64,000 nt of DNA from Arthrobacter sp. (GCF_031179985.1 NZ_JAPSHJ010000022.1:1-64000); one strand, 5' to 3'. Positions 8,254 to 17,959 are shown, counted from the stretch's first letter. Notes: generated by a model from the letters alone, not told the origin. Made by a program: numbers and translations.

Positions 8254-8649
8254 CCGCTGCTGCAATACTCATTCACGGACGCCGAAGCCGACCGCCGTGG
8301 CAGGGCCTGCCCCCTCTCTTCATGACCTACGCTCGTCACATTTCAGTGGCCGGGTGCAGCATTTCCAACCATATTGCGGTGCTTTGTTTCGTCGCTGTAA
8401 ATCTTGAACATTTGTTCAGTCGACCTATTGAACGCTTGTTCAAGGTGCACTACTGTGCATGGATATGACCTACACCACACCGCCGCATTCAGGTCGTTAC
8501 CGGCCTATTGCCCCGCAACGGTGAGCATCAACCAACGCAGGAATTTATAAGGCTTTTCCAGGGCACGGCGATCTATCGCCGGCCCGCGCATGGCGGACCA
8601 CCAGCCCCAGCGGCAAGTTCTGCATTCAGGTAGAAGGAGAGTTTCCAGC
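8254..8649 (+). other. betI-betA intergenic region
   Basis: These 396 bases are without a gene. They contain the two operator palindromes (8404-8443) and, just before betA, an AAGGAGA ribosome site. The stretch 8254-8400 shows nothing I can name. A betA promoter must lie around or just after the operators. Confidence 0.5.
8404..8443. promoter_or_regulatory. Twin operator palindromes, probable BetI-like sites
   Basis: There are two 16-base dyads. TTGAAC-ATTT-GTTCAG is at 8404-8419 and TTGAAC-GCTT-GTTCAA is at 8428-8443, with centres 24 bases apart. They lie between the TetR regulator and betA. The symmetry and spacing fit two TetR dimers. Binding by the adjacent regulator is inferred from position. 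Confidence 0.65.
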
Positions 8650-10377
8650 ATGACAAAAACCCACTACGACTACGTCATCGTCGGCGGCGGAAGCGCCGGT
8701 TCCGTGCTCGCCAACCGGCTGAGCGAAGGAGGTCAGAGCAGCGTCCTCGTCCTCGAAGCCGGACGCAGCGACTACCCTTGGGACCTTTTTATCCAGATGC
8801 CGGCCGCGCTGACGTTCCCCAGCGGCAACCCGCTATATGACTGGCGCTACCAGTCCGATCCTGAACCGTACATGGGCGGCCGCCGCGTGGCCCACGCCCG
8901 CGGCAAGGTCCTGGGCGGCTCAAGCTCCATCAATGGCATGATCTTCCAGCGCGGCAACCCCCTTGACTACGAGCGGTGGGGCGCTGACGCCGGAATGGGC
9001 ACGTGGGACTTCGCCCACTGCCTGCCCTACTTCAACAAAATGGAAAACGCCCTGGCAGCCGATCCGGACGACGAACTCCGCGGCCACGACGGCCCGCTGG
9101 TCCTGGAACGCGGTCCGGCCACCAACCCGCTCTTCCAGGCGTTCTTTAAGGCCGCGCAGGAAGCCGGCTACCCCTTGACCGATGACGTCAACGGCTACCG
9201 CCAGGAGGGCTTTGCGGCCTTTGACCGCAACGTCCACAAGGGCCAGCGCCTCTCAGCTTCCAGGGCGCACATCCGCCCCAACACGAGCCGTTCCAACCTG
9301 ACAGTCCTCACCCGGGCGATGGTTACCAAGGTCAACTTCAAGGGCGCCATGGCCACCGGCGTCACCTACCGCCGCAATGGACAGACCCATCTGGTCAACG
9401 CCGGCGAGGTCATCCTGTCAGGCGGTGCCATCAACACCCCGCAGCTGCTGCAGCTCTCCGGCGTTGGCGAAGCCGAACATCTGAACTCCCTGGGTATCAA
9501 GCCTGTGGTCAACCTTCCCGGCGTGGGGGAGAACCTGCAGGACCACCTGGAGGTCTATATCCAGCACGCCTGCACCCAGCCGGTGTCCATGCAGCCAAAC
9601 CTGGACCTCTGGCGTTACCCCCTGATCGGCCTGCAGTGGCTGCTGGGACGCAAGGGCCCCGCGGCCACGAACCACTTCGAAGGGGGCGGGTTCGTCCGCT
9701 CCAACGAGGACGTTGCGTACCCGAACCTGATGTTCCACTTCCTGCCTGTGGCTGTTCGCTATGACGGCCAGAAGGCGGACGCAAAGCACGGCTACCAGGT
9801 GCACATCGGCCCCATGTACTCCGATGCCCGCGGCACCTTGAAGATCAAGTCCACTGACCCCACCGTCCATCCGTCCATGCTCTTTAACTACCTCTCCACT
9901 GAGCAGGACCGGCGCGAATGGGTGGAAGCGGTCCACGTGGCCCGCGATATCCTGGGCCAGTCCGCAATGATGCCCTTCAGCGGCGGGGAGCTTTCACCTG
10001 GACAAAGCGTCCGGACCGACGCCGAAATCCTTGACTGGGTGGCCAAGGACGCCGAAACCGCCCTGCACCCATCCTGCACCGCGAAGATGGGCCCGGAGTC
10101 GGATCCGATGGCGGTGGTGAACCCGCTCGACATGTCCGTCCATGGAACCCAGGGCCTTCGCGTTGTGGATGCCTCGGCCATGCCGTACGTGACCAACGGC
10201 AACATCTATGCCCCCGTTATGATGCTCGCCGAGAAGGCCGCCGATCTGATCTCCGGGAAGGCGCCGCTGGCCGCCCAGCACGCCGAGTTCTACCGCCACG
10301 GGATCTCACCCCTTGAGAAGGACGGCACAGAGCGTAACGGCGCCGGTACTGCGGCTGCCCCTGCGGCTGGGGCCTAG
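8650..10377 (+). CDS. betA: Choline dehydrogenase (GMC flavoprotein)
   Basis: BetA oxidises choline to betaine aldehyde using FAD. The protein has 575 residues. The ATG at 8650 follows AAGGAGA, and the longer frame back to 8590 has no such signal. The FAD fold V-G-G-G-S-A-G is at the N-terminus. GMC signature one ([13 protein letters not shown]) is near residue 90, and signature two ([10 protein letters not shown]) is near 260. The conserved active-site His is about 473 (L-H-P-S-C), with the Asn of T-N-G-N-I near 518. The length and N-terminus match BetA rather than Arthrobacter choline oxidase. It is followed closely by betB with a strong ribosome site, so a betA-betB operon is clear. Confidence 0.9.
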   Translation: MTKTHYDYVIVGGGSAGSVLANRLSEGGQSSVLVLEAGRSDYPWDLFIQMPAALTFPSGNPLYDWRYQSDPEPYMGGRRVAHARGKVLGGSSSINGMIFQRGNPLDYERWGADAGMGTWDFAHCLPYFNKMENALAADPDDELRGHDGPLVLERGPATNPLFQAFFKAAQEAGYPLTDDVNGYRQEGFAAFDRNVHKGQRLSASRAHIRPNTSRSNLTVLTRAMVTKVNFKGAMATGVTYRRNGQTHLVNAGEVILSGGAINTPQLLQLSGVGEAEHLNSLGIKPVVNLPGVGENLQDHLEVYIQHACTQPVSMQPNLDLWRYPLIGLQWLLGRKGPAATNHFEGGGFVRSNEDVAYPNLMFHFLPVAVRYDGQKADAKHGYQVHIGPMYSDARGTLKIKSTDPTVHPSMLFNYLSTEQDRREWVEAVHVARDILGQSAMMPFSGGELSPGQSVRTDAEILDWVAKDAETALHPSCTAKMGPESDPMAVVNPLDMSVHGTQGLRVVDASAMPYVTNGNIYAPVMMLAEKAADLISGKAPLAAQHAEFYRHGISPLEKDGTERNGAGTAAAPAAGA

Positions 10378-10408
10378 ACATGATTGATGGACTGGAGAAG
10401 GAGAAACC

Positions 10409-11962
10409 ATGACCGCCACCGTTGAACAAATCCACCACGCAGGGAAAGGGCAGGGCGCCATCAAGGGCCTGTACATTGACGGCGCCTGGCAGCAGGCATC
10501 CGACGGCGGGACAACAGTTGTGCGCTGCCCAGCGGACGGGCGCGAGGTGGCTGTTGTCACCTCGTCCACCGTCGAGGACGCGGAGCGGGCAATCGCCAGT
10601 GCCCGGGCAGCGTTCGACGACGGTGCATGGCGCCGGCTAACGGACCTCGAACGCGGCGAAGTCCTGCTTCACATCGCTGGGCTGCTTGAACGGGACAAGG
10701 CGGCTTATGCCCGGGCCGAGGCGCTGGACACAGGCAAGCGCCTTGTCGAGGCCGAATACGATATTGACGACATTGCCGCCTGCTTCCGCTACTACGGCAA
10801 GATTGCAGGGCTCGATGCGGGCAGGGTCATTGACACTGGCCGGCCGAATGCCATCAGCCGCGTGGTCTACGAACCGCTTGGCGTCTGTTCCCTCATCGCA
10901 CCATGGAACTACCCGCTCCTCCAGGCGGCCTGGAAAGTGGCACCGGCACTCGTCGCGGGAAACTCTTTCGTGCTCAAGCCCAGCGAGCTCACCCCGTCCA
11001 CTTCCATCCTGCTTATGGAAACGCTGGCAGAGGCCGGGGTTCCCGCCGGCGTCGCAAACCTGGTCACGGGAAGCGGATCGAGGGTGGGTCCTCCGTTGAG
11101 TTCCGACGCGCGCGTGGATCTCGTCTCCCTGACCGGAAGCCTGGCCACGGGCCAGACGATCATGGCGGCGGCCGCGGAGACCGTGAAGCGCGTCGCCTTC
11201 GAACTGGGCGGGAAGAACCCCAATGTCGTCTTTGCGGACGCGGACTGGGACTCCGCCGTCGACAATGCCCTGACAGCTGTTTTCCTGCACTCCGGCCAGG
11301 TCTGCTCGGCAGGGGCGAGGCTCGTCGTTGAGGAGACAATTGCGCAGCGCTTCGTGGCTGAGGTAGTGGAACGGGCGAAAAAGATCCGAATGGGCGGGCC
11401 GTTTGATCCTGACGCGGAAACGGGCCCGCTGATTTCCGCCAGACACCGCGAACAGGTTCACGCCTACGTCCAGGCCGGCATCGCAGAGGGCGCGGAGCTT
11501 TTGTGCGGCGGTTACATCCCTGACGACGGGACGCTCGCGGACGGTTTCTTCTACCCGCCCACCGTGCTCGGTAACTGCCGCTCCGGTATGAGCGTGCTGC
11601 GGGAGGAGTCATTCGGCCCGGTGCTGACCGTCGAGACGTTCCGAACCGAAGCCGAGGCCGTAGCCATAGCCAACGATACGGAGTACGGCCTGGCCGGGGC
11701 GGTCTGGACATCTGACGCGTCCAAAGCGCAGCGCGTTGCGGGGGCCCTCCGGCACGGAACAGTGTGGATCAATGACTACCACCCGTACGTCCCGCAGGCG
11801 GAGTGGGGCGGTTTCGGCAAGTCCGGCATTGGCCGTGAACTTGGCAGCGCGGGCCTCAACGAATACCGCGAGGCAAAACATATCTGGCAGAACATCCAGC
11901 CCGCACCCAGCGGCTGGTTCGGCTCATCTCCGGACGGAACGGGGGCGGGTCAGGCCGAATAG
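10409..11962 (+). CDS. betB: Betaine-aldehyde dehydrogenase
   Basis: BetB oxidises betaine aldehyde to glycine betaine with NAD(P). The protein has 517 residues and the ALDH fold. The general base is Glu265 in F-E-L-G-G-K-N-P-N, the nucleophile is Cys299 in S-G-Q-V-C-S-A-G, and N-Y-P-L marks the NAD-binding segment near 168. The terminal segment has the ALDH motif E-E-S-F-G-P-V-L. A GGAGAAGGAGA site precedes ATG 10409, 31 bases after the betA stop. A stem-loop after the gene may limit read-through into the permease. Substrate assignment rests on the neighbouring choline dehydrogenase. Confidence 0.9.
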   Translation: MTATVEQIHHAGKGQGAIKGLYIDGAWQQASDGGTTVVRCPADGREVAVVTSSTVEDAERAIASARAAFDDGAWRRLTDLERGEVLLHIAGLLERDKAAYARAEALDTGKRLVEAEYDIDDIAACFRYYGKIAGLDAGRVIDTGRPNAISRVVYEPLGVCSLIAPWNYPLLQAAWKVAPALVAGNSFVLKPSELTPSTSILLMETLAEAGVPAGVANLVTGSGSRVGPPLSSDARVDLVSLTGSLATGQTIMAAAAETVKRVAFELGGKNPNVVFADADWDSAVDNALTAVFLHSGQVCSAGARLVVEETIAQRFVAEVVERAKKIRMGGPFDPDAETGPLISARHREQVHAYVQAGIAEGAELLCGGYIPDDGTLADGFFYPPTVLGNCRSGMSVLREESFGPVLTVETFRTEAEAVAIANDTEYGLAGAVWTSDASKAQRVAGALRHGTVWINDYHPYVPQAEWGGFGKSGIGRELGSAGLNEYREAKHIWQNIQPAPSGWFGSSPDGTGAGQAE

Positions 11963-11981
11963 CCAACGGCATTGGGGGAAC

Positions 11982-12013
11982 GGCCGGGGCGCTGACCAGC
12001 GCGGCGCCCGGCC
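11982..12013 (+). terminator. GC-rich stem-loop between betB and the permease
   Basis: GGCCGGG (11982-11988) pairs with CCCGGCC (12007-12013), and the stem continues after one bulged G. There is no U-run. It could be a partial terminator or an mRNA-stabilising stem within the bet operon. Confidence 0.4.
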
Positions 12014-12083
12014 CTGATCTAAACCCGCGTCCAATGGCGGCCGCGGGTCATCACCATCGTGCTTTTCTCACTTAGGAGCTCAG

Positions 12084-13778
12084 ATGTTAGAACCCACAAA
12101 ACGTGCAGACGCCAGCGGCATGGACGAATTCGGCTATGCCCAGACCCTGGACCGCAGCATCGGCAAGTTCGCCAGCTTCGCGGCAGGAGTCAGCTACATC
12201 TCCATCCTTACCGGCGTATTCCAACTCTTCTACTTTGGCTTTTCCATGGCCGGCCCCGCCTACGCGTGGTCCTGGCCCCTGGTTTTCGCCGGCCAGCTGA
12301 TGGTGGCGCTGTGCTTCGCTGAGCTGGCAGGCCGCTACCCGGTGGCCGGCTCGGTGTACAACTGGGCCAAGCGGCTCTCGTCGGGGACGTTCGCCTGGCT
12401 GGCCGGCTGGCTGCTGCTCATCTCCTCGATCGTGGCGCTCGGAGCCGTGGCCCTTGCGCTGCAGCTCACCCTGCCCCAGATCTGGTCCGGTTTCCAGATC
12501 ATCGGCGACGGCACGGGCACCTACGATTTCGCCCTCAACGGCGTGCTGCTCGCCAGCATCATGATTTCCATCTCCACCATGATTAACGCCTTTGGCGTGA
12601 AGCTGATGACCAAGATTAACAGCATAGGCGTCTTCGTGGAGCTCGCTGCCGCCGTGCTCCTCATCCTGGCCCTTGCCTGGCATGTGGTGCGTGGGCCGGA
12701 AGTCCTTTTCAGCACCGCAGGCTACGGCATGGACCACGACCTTGGCTTCTTCGGCGTGTTCCTCATCGGCGCCATGGCCTCGGGTTACGTGATGTACGGC
12801 TTTGACACCGCCAGTTCCCTCGGCGAGGAGACGAAGGACCCGAAAAAGACAGCCCCCAAGGCCATCCTCCGTGCAATTACGGCGTCTTTCATCCTGGGTG
12901 GCCTGATTCTCCTTGGCGGTCTCCTGGCCGCCCCCGACCTCAACGACCCCAAGCTGGGCGCTGCCGACGGCGGCCTGCAGTATATCGTGCTCTCCGTGTT
13001 GGGAGGCCCCTTCGGCAAGGCGTTCCTGGTGTGTATCGTCGTGGCAGTGACCGTCTGTACCCTGGCCGTTCACGCCGCCGCCATCCGCATGATGTTCGCT
13101 ATGGCCCGGGACAACAACTTGCCCTTCAGCCGCCAGCTCAGCAAGGTGCATCCGGAGCGGAAGACGCCCACGGTGGCGGCCATCGTCATCGGAATCATCG
13201 CTATCATTCCATTGATCGTCAACGTCTCCCAGCCCGCGATCTTCACCATCCTTTCCAGCATCAGCATCGTCCTGATTTACCTGTCCTACCTGCTGGTCAC
13301 CGTTCCGCTGCTCCGCAAGCGGCTCCAGAAGAAATGGCCTCTCGCGGACGACGACACCGAGCCGGGCTTCAGCCTGGGCAAGTGGGGGCTGCCCGTGAAC
13401 ATTGTGGCGGTGCTGTGGGGCGGCGCCATGACCGTGAACCTGATCTGGCCCCGCCCGGAAATCTACAACTCGGTGCCCCCGTTTGAGTGGTACCTGCAGT
13501 GGGGCGGTGTCTTGTTTGTCGGCGCCGTCACGGGCGGCGGCGCGCTCCTCTACCGGTTGAAGATCAGGCATCAGACCGGTGTGCTGGCCGCACATGCGGC
13601 GCCGGTCTCCGTGGACCCTTCGCAGGGCACCGTTGCAACCGGCTCCCCGGCTGCCACTGGACTCGATTCGTCCCCTGCCCATGCCGCGGCGGGACCGTCC
13701 TCTCCAGAGCTGGGCGGTGAGATTGCCGATGAAATGGCAGTCCAGGGTGCCACATCAGGGAAAGGTCCGGGGTCGTAG
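12084..13778 (+). CDS. APC-superfamily amino acid/amine permease
   Basis: This 564-residue integral membrane protein has about twelve hydrophobic helices. An AGGAG site stands just upstream of ATG 12084. APC features include the early unwound-helix G-V-S-Y-I-S-I-L-T-G and the G-Y-V-M-Y-G-F-D-T-A-S-S-L-G-E-E-T-K-D-P motif of helix 6 and the following loop, which is typical of GABA/choline-type permeases. The C-terminal 70 residues are Ala/Ser/Pro-rich and cytoplasmic. Its place after betA-betB suggests import of choline or a related quaternary amine. A role for another amino acid cannot be excluded. Confidence 0.85.
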   Translation: MLEPTKRADASGMDEFGYAQTLDRSIGKFASFAAGVSYISILTGVFQLFYFGFSMAGPAYAWSWPLVFAGQLMVALCFAELAGRYPVAGSVYNWAKRLSSGTFAWLAGWLLLISSIVALGAVALALQLTLPQIWSGFQIIGDGTGTYDFALNGVLLASIMISISTMINAFGVKLMTKINSIGVFVELAAAVLLILALAWHVVRGPEVLFSTAGYGMDHDLGFFGVFLIGAMASGYVMYGFDTASSLGEETKDPKKTAPKAILRAITASFILGGLILLGGLLAAPDLNDPKLGAADGGLQYIVLSVLGGPFGKAFLVCIVVAVTVCTLAVHAAAIRMMFAMARDNNLPFSRQLSKVHPERKTPTVAAIVIGIIAIIPLIVNVSQPAIFTILSSISIVLIYLSYLLVTVPLLRKRLQKKWPLADDDTEPGFSLGKWGLPVNIVAVLWGGAMTVNLIWPRPEIYNSVPPFEWYLQWGGVLFVGAVTGGGALLYRLKIRHQTGVLAAHAAPVSVDPSQGTVATGSPAATGLDSSPAHAAAGPSSPELGGEIADEMAVQGATSGKGPGS

Positions 13779-13831
13779 CCGGGTCCTCTTTCCGGACTGA
13801 GCACGACGGCGGGGTGTAGTCAGCCCAGCTC

Positions 13832-13868
13832 AGGCATCCCTTCGCCAGGGTCCGGCGGAGGGATGCCT
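13832..13868. terminator. Rho-independent type terminator, bidirectional
   Basis: A 15-base stem with one G-T wobble (13832-13846 with 13854-13868) and a 7-base loop is followed by TT. It lies between the convergent permease and gbcB genes, 54 bases after the permease stop. Confidence 0.7.
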
Positions 13869-14055
13869 TTCCGGCGTGCCTGACTACTTACTAAGAGATG
13901 GAGCACATCCGTAGTGGCGAATTGAGGCGGTGGGCGTCCAGGGCGGATGGAGCAGCGGAATGACAAACAGCTGTAAGTGATTGCACATGCCCTCAAGCCG
14001 GTGGTGCGTTTATATCCCCCGGAAGGCGCGACGTGGTCGGGGGAGCCGCGGATCC

Positions 14056-14095
14056 ACAAGTGCGAGAACGCCACGCGTGGCGTTCTCGCACTTGT
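14056..14095. repeat. Perfect 40-base palindrome
   Basis: Positions 14056-14075 are the exact reverse complement of 14076-14095, with no loop (arms ACAAGTGCGAGAACGCCACG). It lies 53 bases past the gbcB stop, in the gap between convergent genes that already has a terminator at 13832. It may be a second terminator for gbcAB or a member of a dispersed palindrome family. Confidence 0.6.
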
Positions 14096-14147
14096 ATTCG
14101 TGCCCTCAAAACAATCCCTGATGCTGCCCGGCCTGGAGCAGCTGGGG

Positions 14148-15563
14148 CTAGGCGTCGATCACCAAATCGGTCCGTGCGGTGGAGCAGCAAGGCAGGAATT
14201 TGCCTGCATCGATTTCCCGTGCCCGGATCCCGCCCTGATGGTTCATGTCGACCTCGCCGGAAAACTTGACGACCTTGCAGGAGCCGCACATGCCTTCCTT
14301 GCAGTTCGCGCCGATCCTGACGCCCGCACGCTGGGCCACCCCTAGGATGTGTTCGTCGGGGTCGATGCGCACATTGATGCCGGTGCGCATGAAGGACAGA
14401 GTGAGGCTTCCCGTTCCGACCGTGTCGAAGCTCGAGGCATCGGTGGACCCGGCCTCCGGCCCCACTTCAGGACGGCCGTCGGAGGCCTGGGAAAAGGACG
14501 CGTCGGGGTCGCCGGTTTCCAGCGGCAGCCCGGTGGCCTTCAGGGTTCCCTCGGCGTCATACCCTGGCTCGTAGAGCCCGAACGCCGTGGGCTGGCTTTC
14601 GTAGTAGTCCTCGGCGGAATCGGCGATTTCTTCAGCGATTTCCTCGGCAATGTCCACTGCCAGCGCGAGCTCCGCCTGGTATTCAAGGATCGTCTGGCGA
14701 TCTCCTGTAAAGAACTCCATGTGGATGGACGTGTCGTCGACGCCCACCTTCCCCAGGAGCTCGGTGGCGGTGTTCAGGTAGCCCTCGGGGCCGCAGGCAT
14801 AGACCTGGCGGCCGTTGGCGTCGGGGGCCACGTGGTCGAGCATGGCGGCCGTCAGCCTTCCGCTGAGCCCTTCCCAGTCCTCGGGTTTGCCGCGGTCGCC
14901 CAGGGAGTAGAAGACCTTGATGCGCGAGTCCACGGAGGCGATGTAGGCGAGCTCCTTGTTAAAGGCAAAGCCTTCGGCCGCAGCTCCGTGGTAAAGCACC
15001 ACCACATCGGCCTGTCCGGGCAGGGAGTGAATGGTCCGCACCATGGACATGATGGGGGTGATACCTGCTCCGGCGGCCAGCAGGAGGTACCGTGCCCGCC
15101 GGTCTGCATCGGGAAGGTGGAATGCCCCCACCGGTCCGAGCATCTCAAGGACGGTGCCGGGTTTGATGTTGTCGTGCACCCATGGTGAGACCAGCCCCGT
15201 GGGATCGCGCTTGACCGTGATGTCGAAGGTCCACGGCTTGGTGGGTGCGCTGGACAGCGAGTAGCTGCGGTCCGCCGGGTCCTGGTCATCGCCATTCACG
15301 GGGAAGGCAACATTGACGTACTGGCCAGCACGGAACGCCAGGGGCGCACCGTCGGAGCGACGGAACACGAACGTCATCATGCCGCCCACTTCGGGAACAA
15401 TCTCGACGCATTCGGCCATGAACTCCTGCGGATGCCAGGGACCCAGGGCACGGGCTGCAGTTGCTGGTCCCTCGGTGGTGCCCATGACCCTGTTCCACGG
15501 CATCTCAAGACCGCGGATGCGATGTGGTTCCTGGACTACCGTCTCAGTGAGGAGTTCCGTCAT
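14148..15563 (-). CDS. gbcB: Glycine betaine monooxygenase reductase subunit (GbcB-type)
   Basis: This subunit transfers electrons from NAD(P)H to the Rieske oxygenase encoded just upstream. The protein has 471 residues. A FAD domain (R-S-Y-S-L-S-S-A near residue 100) and an NAD domain (A-A-G-A-G-I-T-P-I-M-S near 165) come first. A plant-type [2Fe-2S] domain is at the C-terminus, with C421, C426, C429 (N-C-K-E-G-M-C-G-S-C) and a Cys pair near 459. Compared with Pseudomonas GbcB (about 366 residues) there is an extra, acidic, Ser/Asp-rich linker of about 100 residues (roughly 315-400) before the iron-sulfur domain. The ATG overlaps the gbcA stop (ATGA), so translation is coupled. Confidence 0.85.
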   Translation of the reverse strand: MTELLTETVVQEPHRIRGLEMPWNRVMGTTEGPATAARALGPWHPQEFMAECVEIVPEVGGMMTFVFRRSDGAPLAFRAGQYVNVAFPVNGDDQDPADRSYSLSSAPTKPWTFDITVKRDPTGLVSPWVHDNIKPGTVLEMLGPVGAFHLPDADRRARYLLLAAGAGITPIMSMVRTIHSLPGQADVVVLYHGAAAEGFAFNKELAYIASVDSRIKVFYSLGDRGKPEDWEGLSGRLTAAMLDHVAPDANGRQVYACGPEGYLNTATELLGKVGVDDTSIHMEFFTGDRQTILEYQAELALAVDIAEEIAEEIADSAEDYYESQPTAFGLYEPGYDAEGTLKATGLPLETGDPDASFSQASDGRPEVGPEAGSTDASSFDTVGTGSLTLSFMRTGINVRIDPDEHILGVAQRAGVRIGANCKEGMCGSCKVVKFSGEVDMNHQGGIRAREIDAGKFLPCCSTARTDLVIDA

Positions 15564-16861
15564 GCCAGGTGCTCCTGGACACGCTGCACGTACCAGTTGA
15601 TGAACGCCTCAACCTGGTATTCACTCTTCATGTACGGCCCGGGCTCGTAGGCGGGGCTGCCGGCGCCCTTCTGGCACAGCTCCACGAACGCCTTGTCCTG
15701 AAGATTTGTCTGCTTCCACGTGTACGTGAGTTTCTCCAGGTCGTAATCGACGCCTTCCTCGGCGTCGTCAGCCACCAGCCAAGTGGTGCGTACCAGTGTC
15801 TGGTGTTCGTTAACGGGGAAGACGGCGAAGGTGATGACGTGGTCCCCTTGGAAATGGAACCAGCTGTTGGGTTGCAGGTGCATCGAGCAGCGGCCAAGGC
15901 GGAAGTCCCGCAAGTCGCCGAGCAGTTTCTTGGAGAGCCTGCGCCCATCGGGCGAGAACGATTCGCCTTCACCGTCGAGCGATTCCCGTGAGATGCGGAT
16001 ACCCGCGATGCGCGTGTCGAGCTCCTCGACGACCTCATAGGGTAGGCCGTAGCGGCGGCACCGTTCCTCGAGCGAGGACTGTGCTTCCTTGTTACGGTCC
16101 CATACTTCTTCAAGGTGGGCCGGGATCAGGCCCTCCGTCAGGCCCCAGGTGGGAAAGAGGGAGCAGGCCAGCTCCGGGTGGCCGTCACAGTGGTAGCACT
16201 CACGGTTGTTCTCCATGACGAGCTTCCAGTTGCCCTCCTCGACGATGTTCTGCTGGTAGGCGATTTTCGTCTTCGACAGATCATGGGGCGCGAGGTAAGG
16301 CTCGAAGATCTTGGCGGTTTCGTCAAAATCCGCCGGCGGTTCGTCCGCAATGCAGACAAAGATGAGTCCTGCCACCACGCGGCTGTGGGCGCGCTTGAGG
16401 CCGAAGCAACCTTTGTCGAACTTCGTCTCCCCGGGTGCCGAGGCGTGGATCAGATTGCCCTCGGGGGAGTAGGTCCAGGAGTGATAGCCGCAGACCAGGT
16501 TTCCTGTTGACCCCGCGGGTTCGGTCAGGACGCGGGCGCCGCGGTGGCGGCACACGTTGTGCAGGACGTTCACGCCCCCGTCGTCGTTGCGCAGCACGAT
16601 CAGGGAGTAGGGCCCGTAGTCGACGGTGATGTAGTCGCCCGGCTCCGGGAGTTCGGCGATGCTGCCGGCAAAAATCCAGTGCTGGCCAAAAATGGCCTGC
16701 ATGTCGATGTTGAAAATCGTCGGGTCGGTGTAGAAGGGGGCATCGAGGGAGTATCCCACGCGCCGGAAATCGAACAACTCCTTGATTTCCGCCAGCTGCT
16801 CGGCAGGCAATGATGAAGCGAGTTTTCCGCGTGAATTGAGGGGCAAGACTGGAGCAGACAT
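15560..16861 (-). CDS. gbcA: Glycine betaine monooxygenase oxygenase subunit (GbcA-type Rieske)
   Basis: GbcA removes one methyl group of glycine betaine to give dimethylglycine and formaldehyde. The protein has 433 residues from ATG 16861, which has GGGAGG upstream. The Rieske [2Fe-2S] ligands are C104, H106, C124 and H127 (C-R-H-R-G, C-G-Y-H-S-W). The mononuclear iron site is N-N-R-E-C-Y-H-C-D-G-H-P-E with H224 and H228. The N-R-E-C-Y-H-C segment and overall length match Pseudomonas GbcA. Stachydrine or carnitine oxygenases are close relatives, so the substrate rests partly on the choline genes next door and on dimethylglycine oxidase further down the window. Confidence 0.85.
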   Translation of the reverse strand: MSAPVLPLNSRGKLASSLPAEQLAEIKELFDFRRVGYSLDAPFYTDPTIFNIDMQAIFGQHWIFAGSIAELPEPGDYITVDYGPYSLIVLRNDDGGVNVLHNVCRHRGARVLTEPAGSTGNLVCGYHSWTYSPEGNLIHASAPGETKFDKGCFGLKRAHSRVVAGLIFVCIADEPPADFDETAKIFEPYLAPHDLSKTKIAYQQNIVEEGNWKLVMENNRECYHCDGHPELACSLFPTWGLTEGLIPAHLEEVWDRNKEAQSSLEERCRRYGLPYEVVEELDTRIAGIRISRESLDGEGESFSPDGRRLSKKLLGDLRDFRLGRCSMHLQPNSWFHFQGDHVITFAVFPVNEHQTLVRTTWLVADDAEEGVDYDLEKLTYTWKQTNLQDKAFVELCQKGAGSPAYEPGPYMKSEYQVEAFINWYVQRVQEHLA

Positions 16862-17005
16862 GTGTTTCCTCCCGGGAGGCGTGAATAGCGGGCGATGCGT
16901 TGCGACCACGGCTGCGTCAGTGCAAGCGGCGTTGTCGAAAACCTTGTATTCACGAGATTAGAGCCGATCGATCTGCAGCAAAAGCGCAACATTCTGGAGA
17001 TAACA

Positions 17006-17953
17006 GTGCACAATGGGTGCATGATCGATCCTCGGCTCATAACCCTTCGGGTATTCGCCCGGTGCGGCACTGTTGGCGCAACCGCGGAGCTCACAGGTTA
17101 TTCTCCCTCCGCAGTCTCAGCGCAATTGCGGGAGCTCCAGCGCGTGCTTGGAATGCAGCTGCTGACGAAGGACGGCCGTGGGGTGCGGCTGACCGCCACG
17201 GGCCGTTTTCTCGTGGCGGGCTCGGATACCCTCATTGCCGAATGGGAGAGCCTGCGCGCCGCGGCCATGGAGGCAGGCGACCAGGTGCAGTCCCGTTTTG
17301 GCCTCGGCGGGTTCTCCACGGCGGCCGCCCAGTTGCTCGCGCCGCTGGCCGCCACCCTGCGCTCAACACGCCCCCTGCTGGAAGTGCAGGTACTCGAGGC
17401 GAATCCTGCCCGCTGCTTCGACTTGTTGGTTGCCGAGAGAATCGACCTCGCGGTCATCGTCGCCATGCAGTCAGACACCTACGTTGAGGACGATACGCGC
17501 TTCGAGCAGACCGTTCTGCTCGATGATCCCCTGGACGTGATCATTCCCTCCGACCATCCTTTGGCATCGCGGGAAACCGTGACGCTCGAAGAGTTGGCAT
17601 CGGAACCCTGGATCACCGAGGCCGCCGGTTCCACCTACCATTCCCTGTTCACCGCGGCGTTCACAGCAGTCGGGGTGACGCCGCGGATTGCCCACGAGGC
17701 CATTGAATGGGAAACCCAGATCGCGTTCGTTGGTGCGGGGCTGGGCGTCGGCCTGCTGCCGCGACTGGCGCCCCTGCGGGGTGCCGAAAACGTGGTGCGC
17801 CTGCGCATTACCGGCAAGGGGAAGCCCGCGCGCCGTATTGTCGCTGCAGTGCGCAGGGGCAGCATCGCATCGCCCCTGATCCAGGAGTCGCTCGCCATCC
17901 TGCAGGTCAGTGCCAACCGGATCCTCGCCGCCCGACCCGAAGAAAATCTCTGA
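17006..17953 (+). CDS. LysR-family regulator, divergent from gbcA
   Basis: This encodes about 315 residues. The N-terminal winged helix has L-R-V-F-A-R-C-G-T-V-G-A-T-A-E-L-T-G-Y-S, then S-A-V-S-A-Q-L-R-E-L. The C-terminal periplasmic-binding-like effector domain ends with G-L-G-V-G-L-L-P-R. GTG 17006 has TGGAGAT seven bases upstream and was preferred; ATG 17021, five codons later, is the alternative. It is transcribed away from gbcA over a gap of 144 bases, the usual arrangement for a LysR activator of the divergent operon. In Pseudomonas the gbc genes answer to an AraC protein (GbdR), so the control here would be different. Confidence 0.85.
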   Translation: MHNGCMIDPRLITLRVFARCGTVGATAELTGYSPSAVSAQLRELQRVLGMQLLTKDGRGVRLTATGRFLVAGSDTLIAEWESLRAAAMEAGDQVQSRFGLGGFSTAAAQLLAPLAATLRSTRPLLEVQVLEANPARCFDLLVAERIDLAVIVAMQSDTYVEDDTRFEQTVLLDDPLDVIIPSDHPLASRETVTLEELASEPWITEAAGSTYHSLFTAAFTAVGVTPRIAHEAIEWETQIAFVGAGLGVGLLPRLAPLRGAENVVRLRITGKGKPARRIVAAVRRGSIASPLIQESLAILQVSANRILAARPEENL

Positions 17954-17959
17954 AATCGC

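Noticed and set aside
8650..10377. Choline oxidase (CodA) instead of choline dehydrogenase
   Set aside because: The N-terminus and length follow BetA; the typical CodA N-terminal extension of Arthrobacter is missing.
12087..13682. 531-codon minus-strand frame opposite the APC permease
   Set aside because: The product is a His/Gly/Asp-rich string typical of an antisense frame of membrane helices; no start signal.
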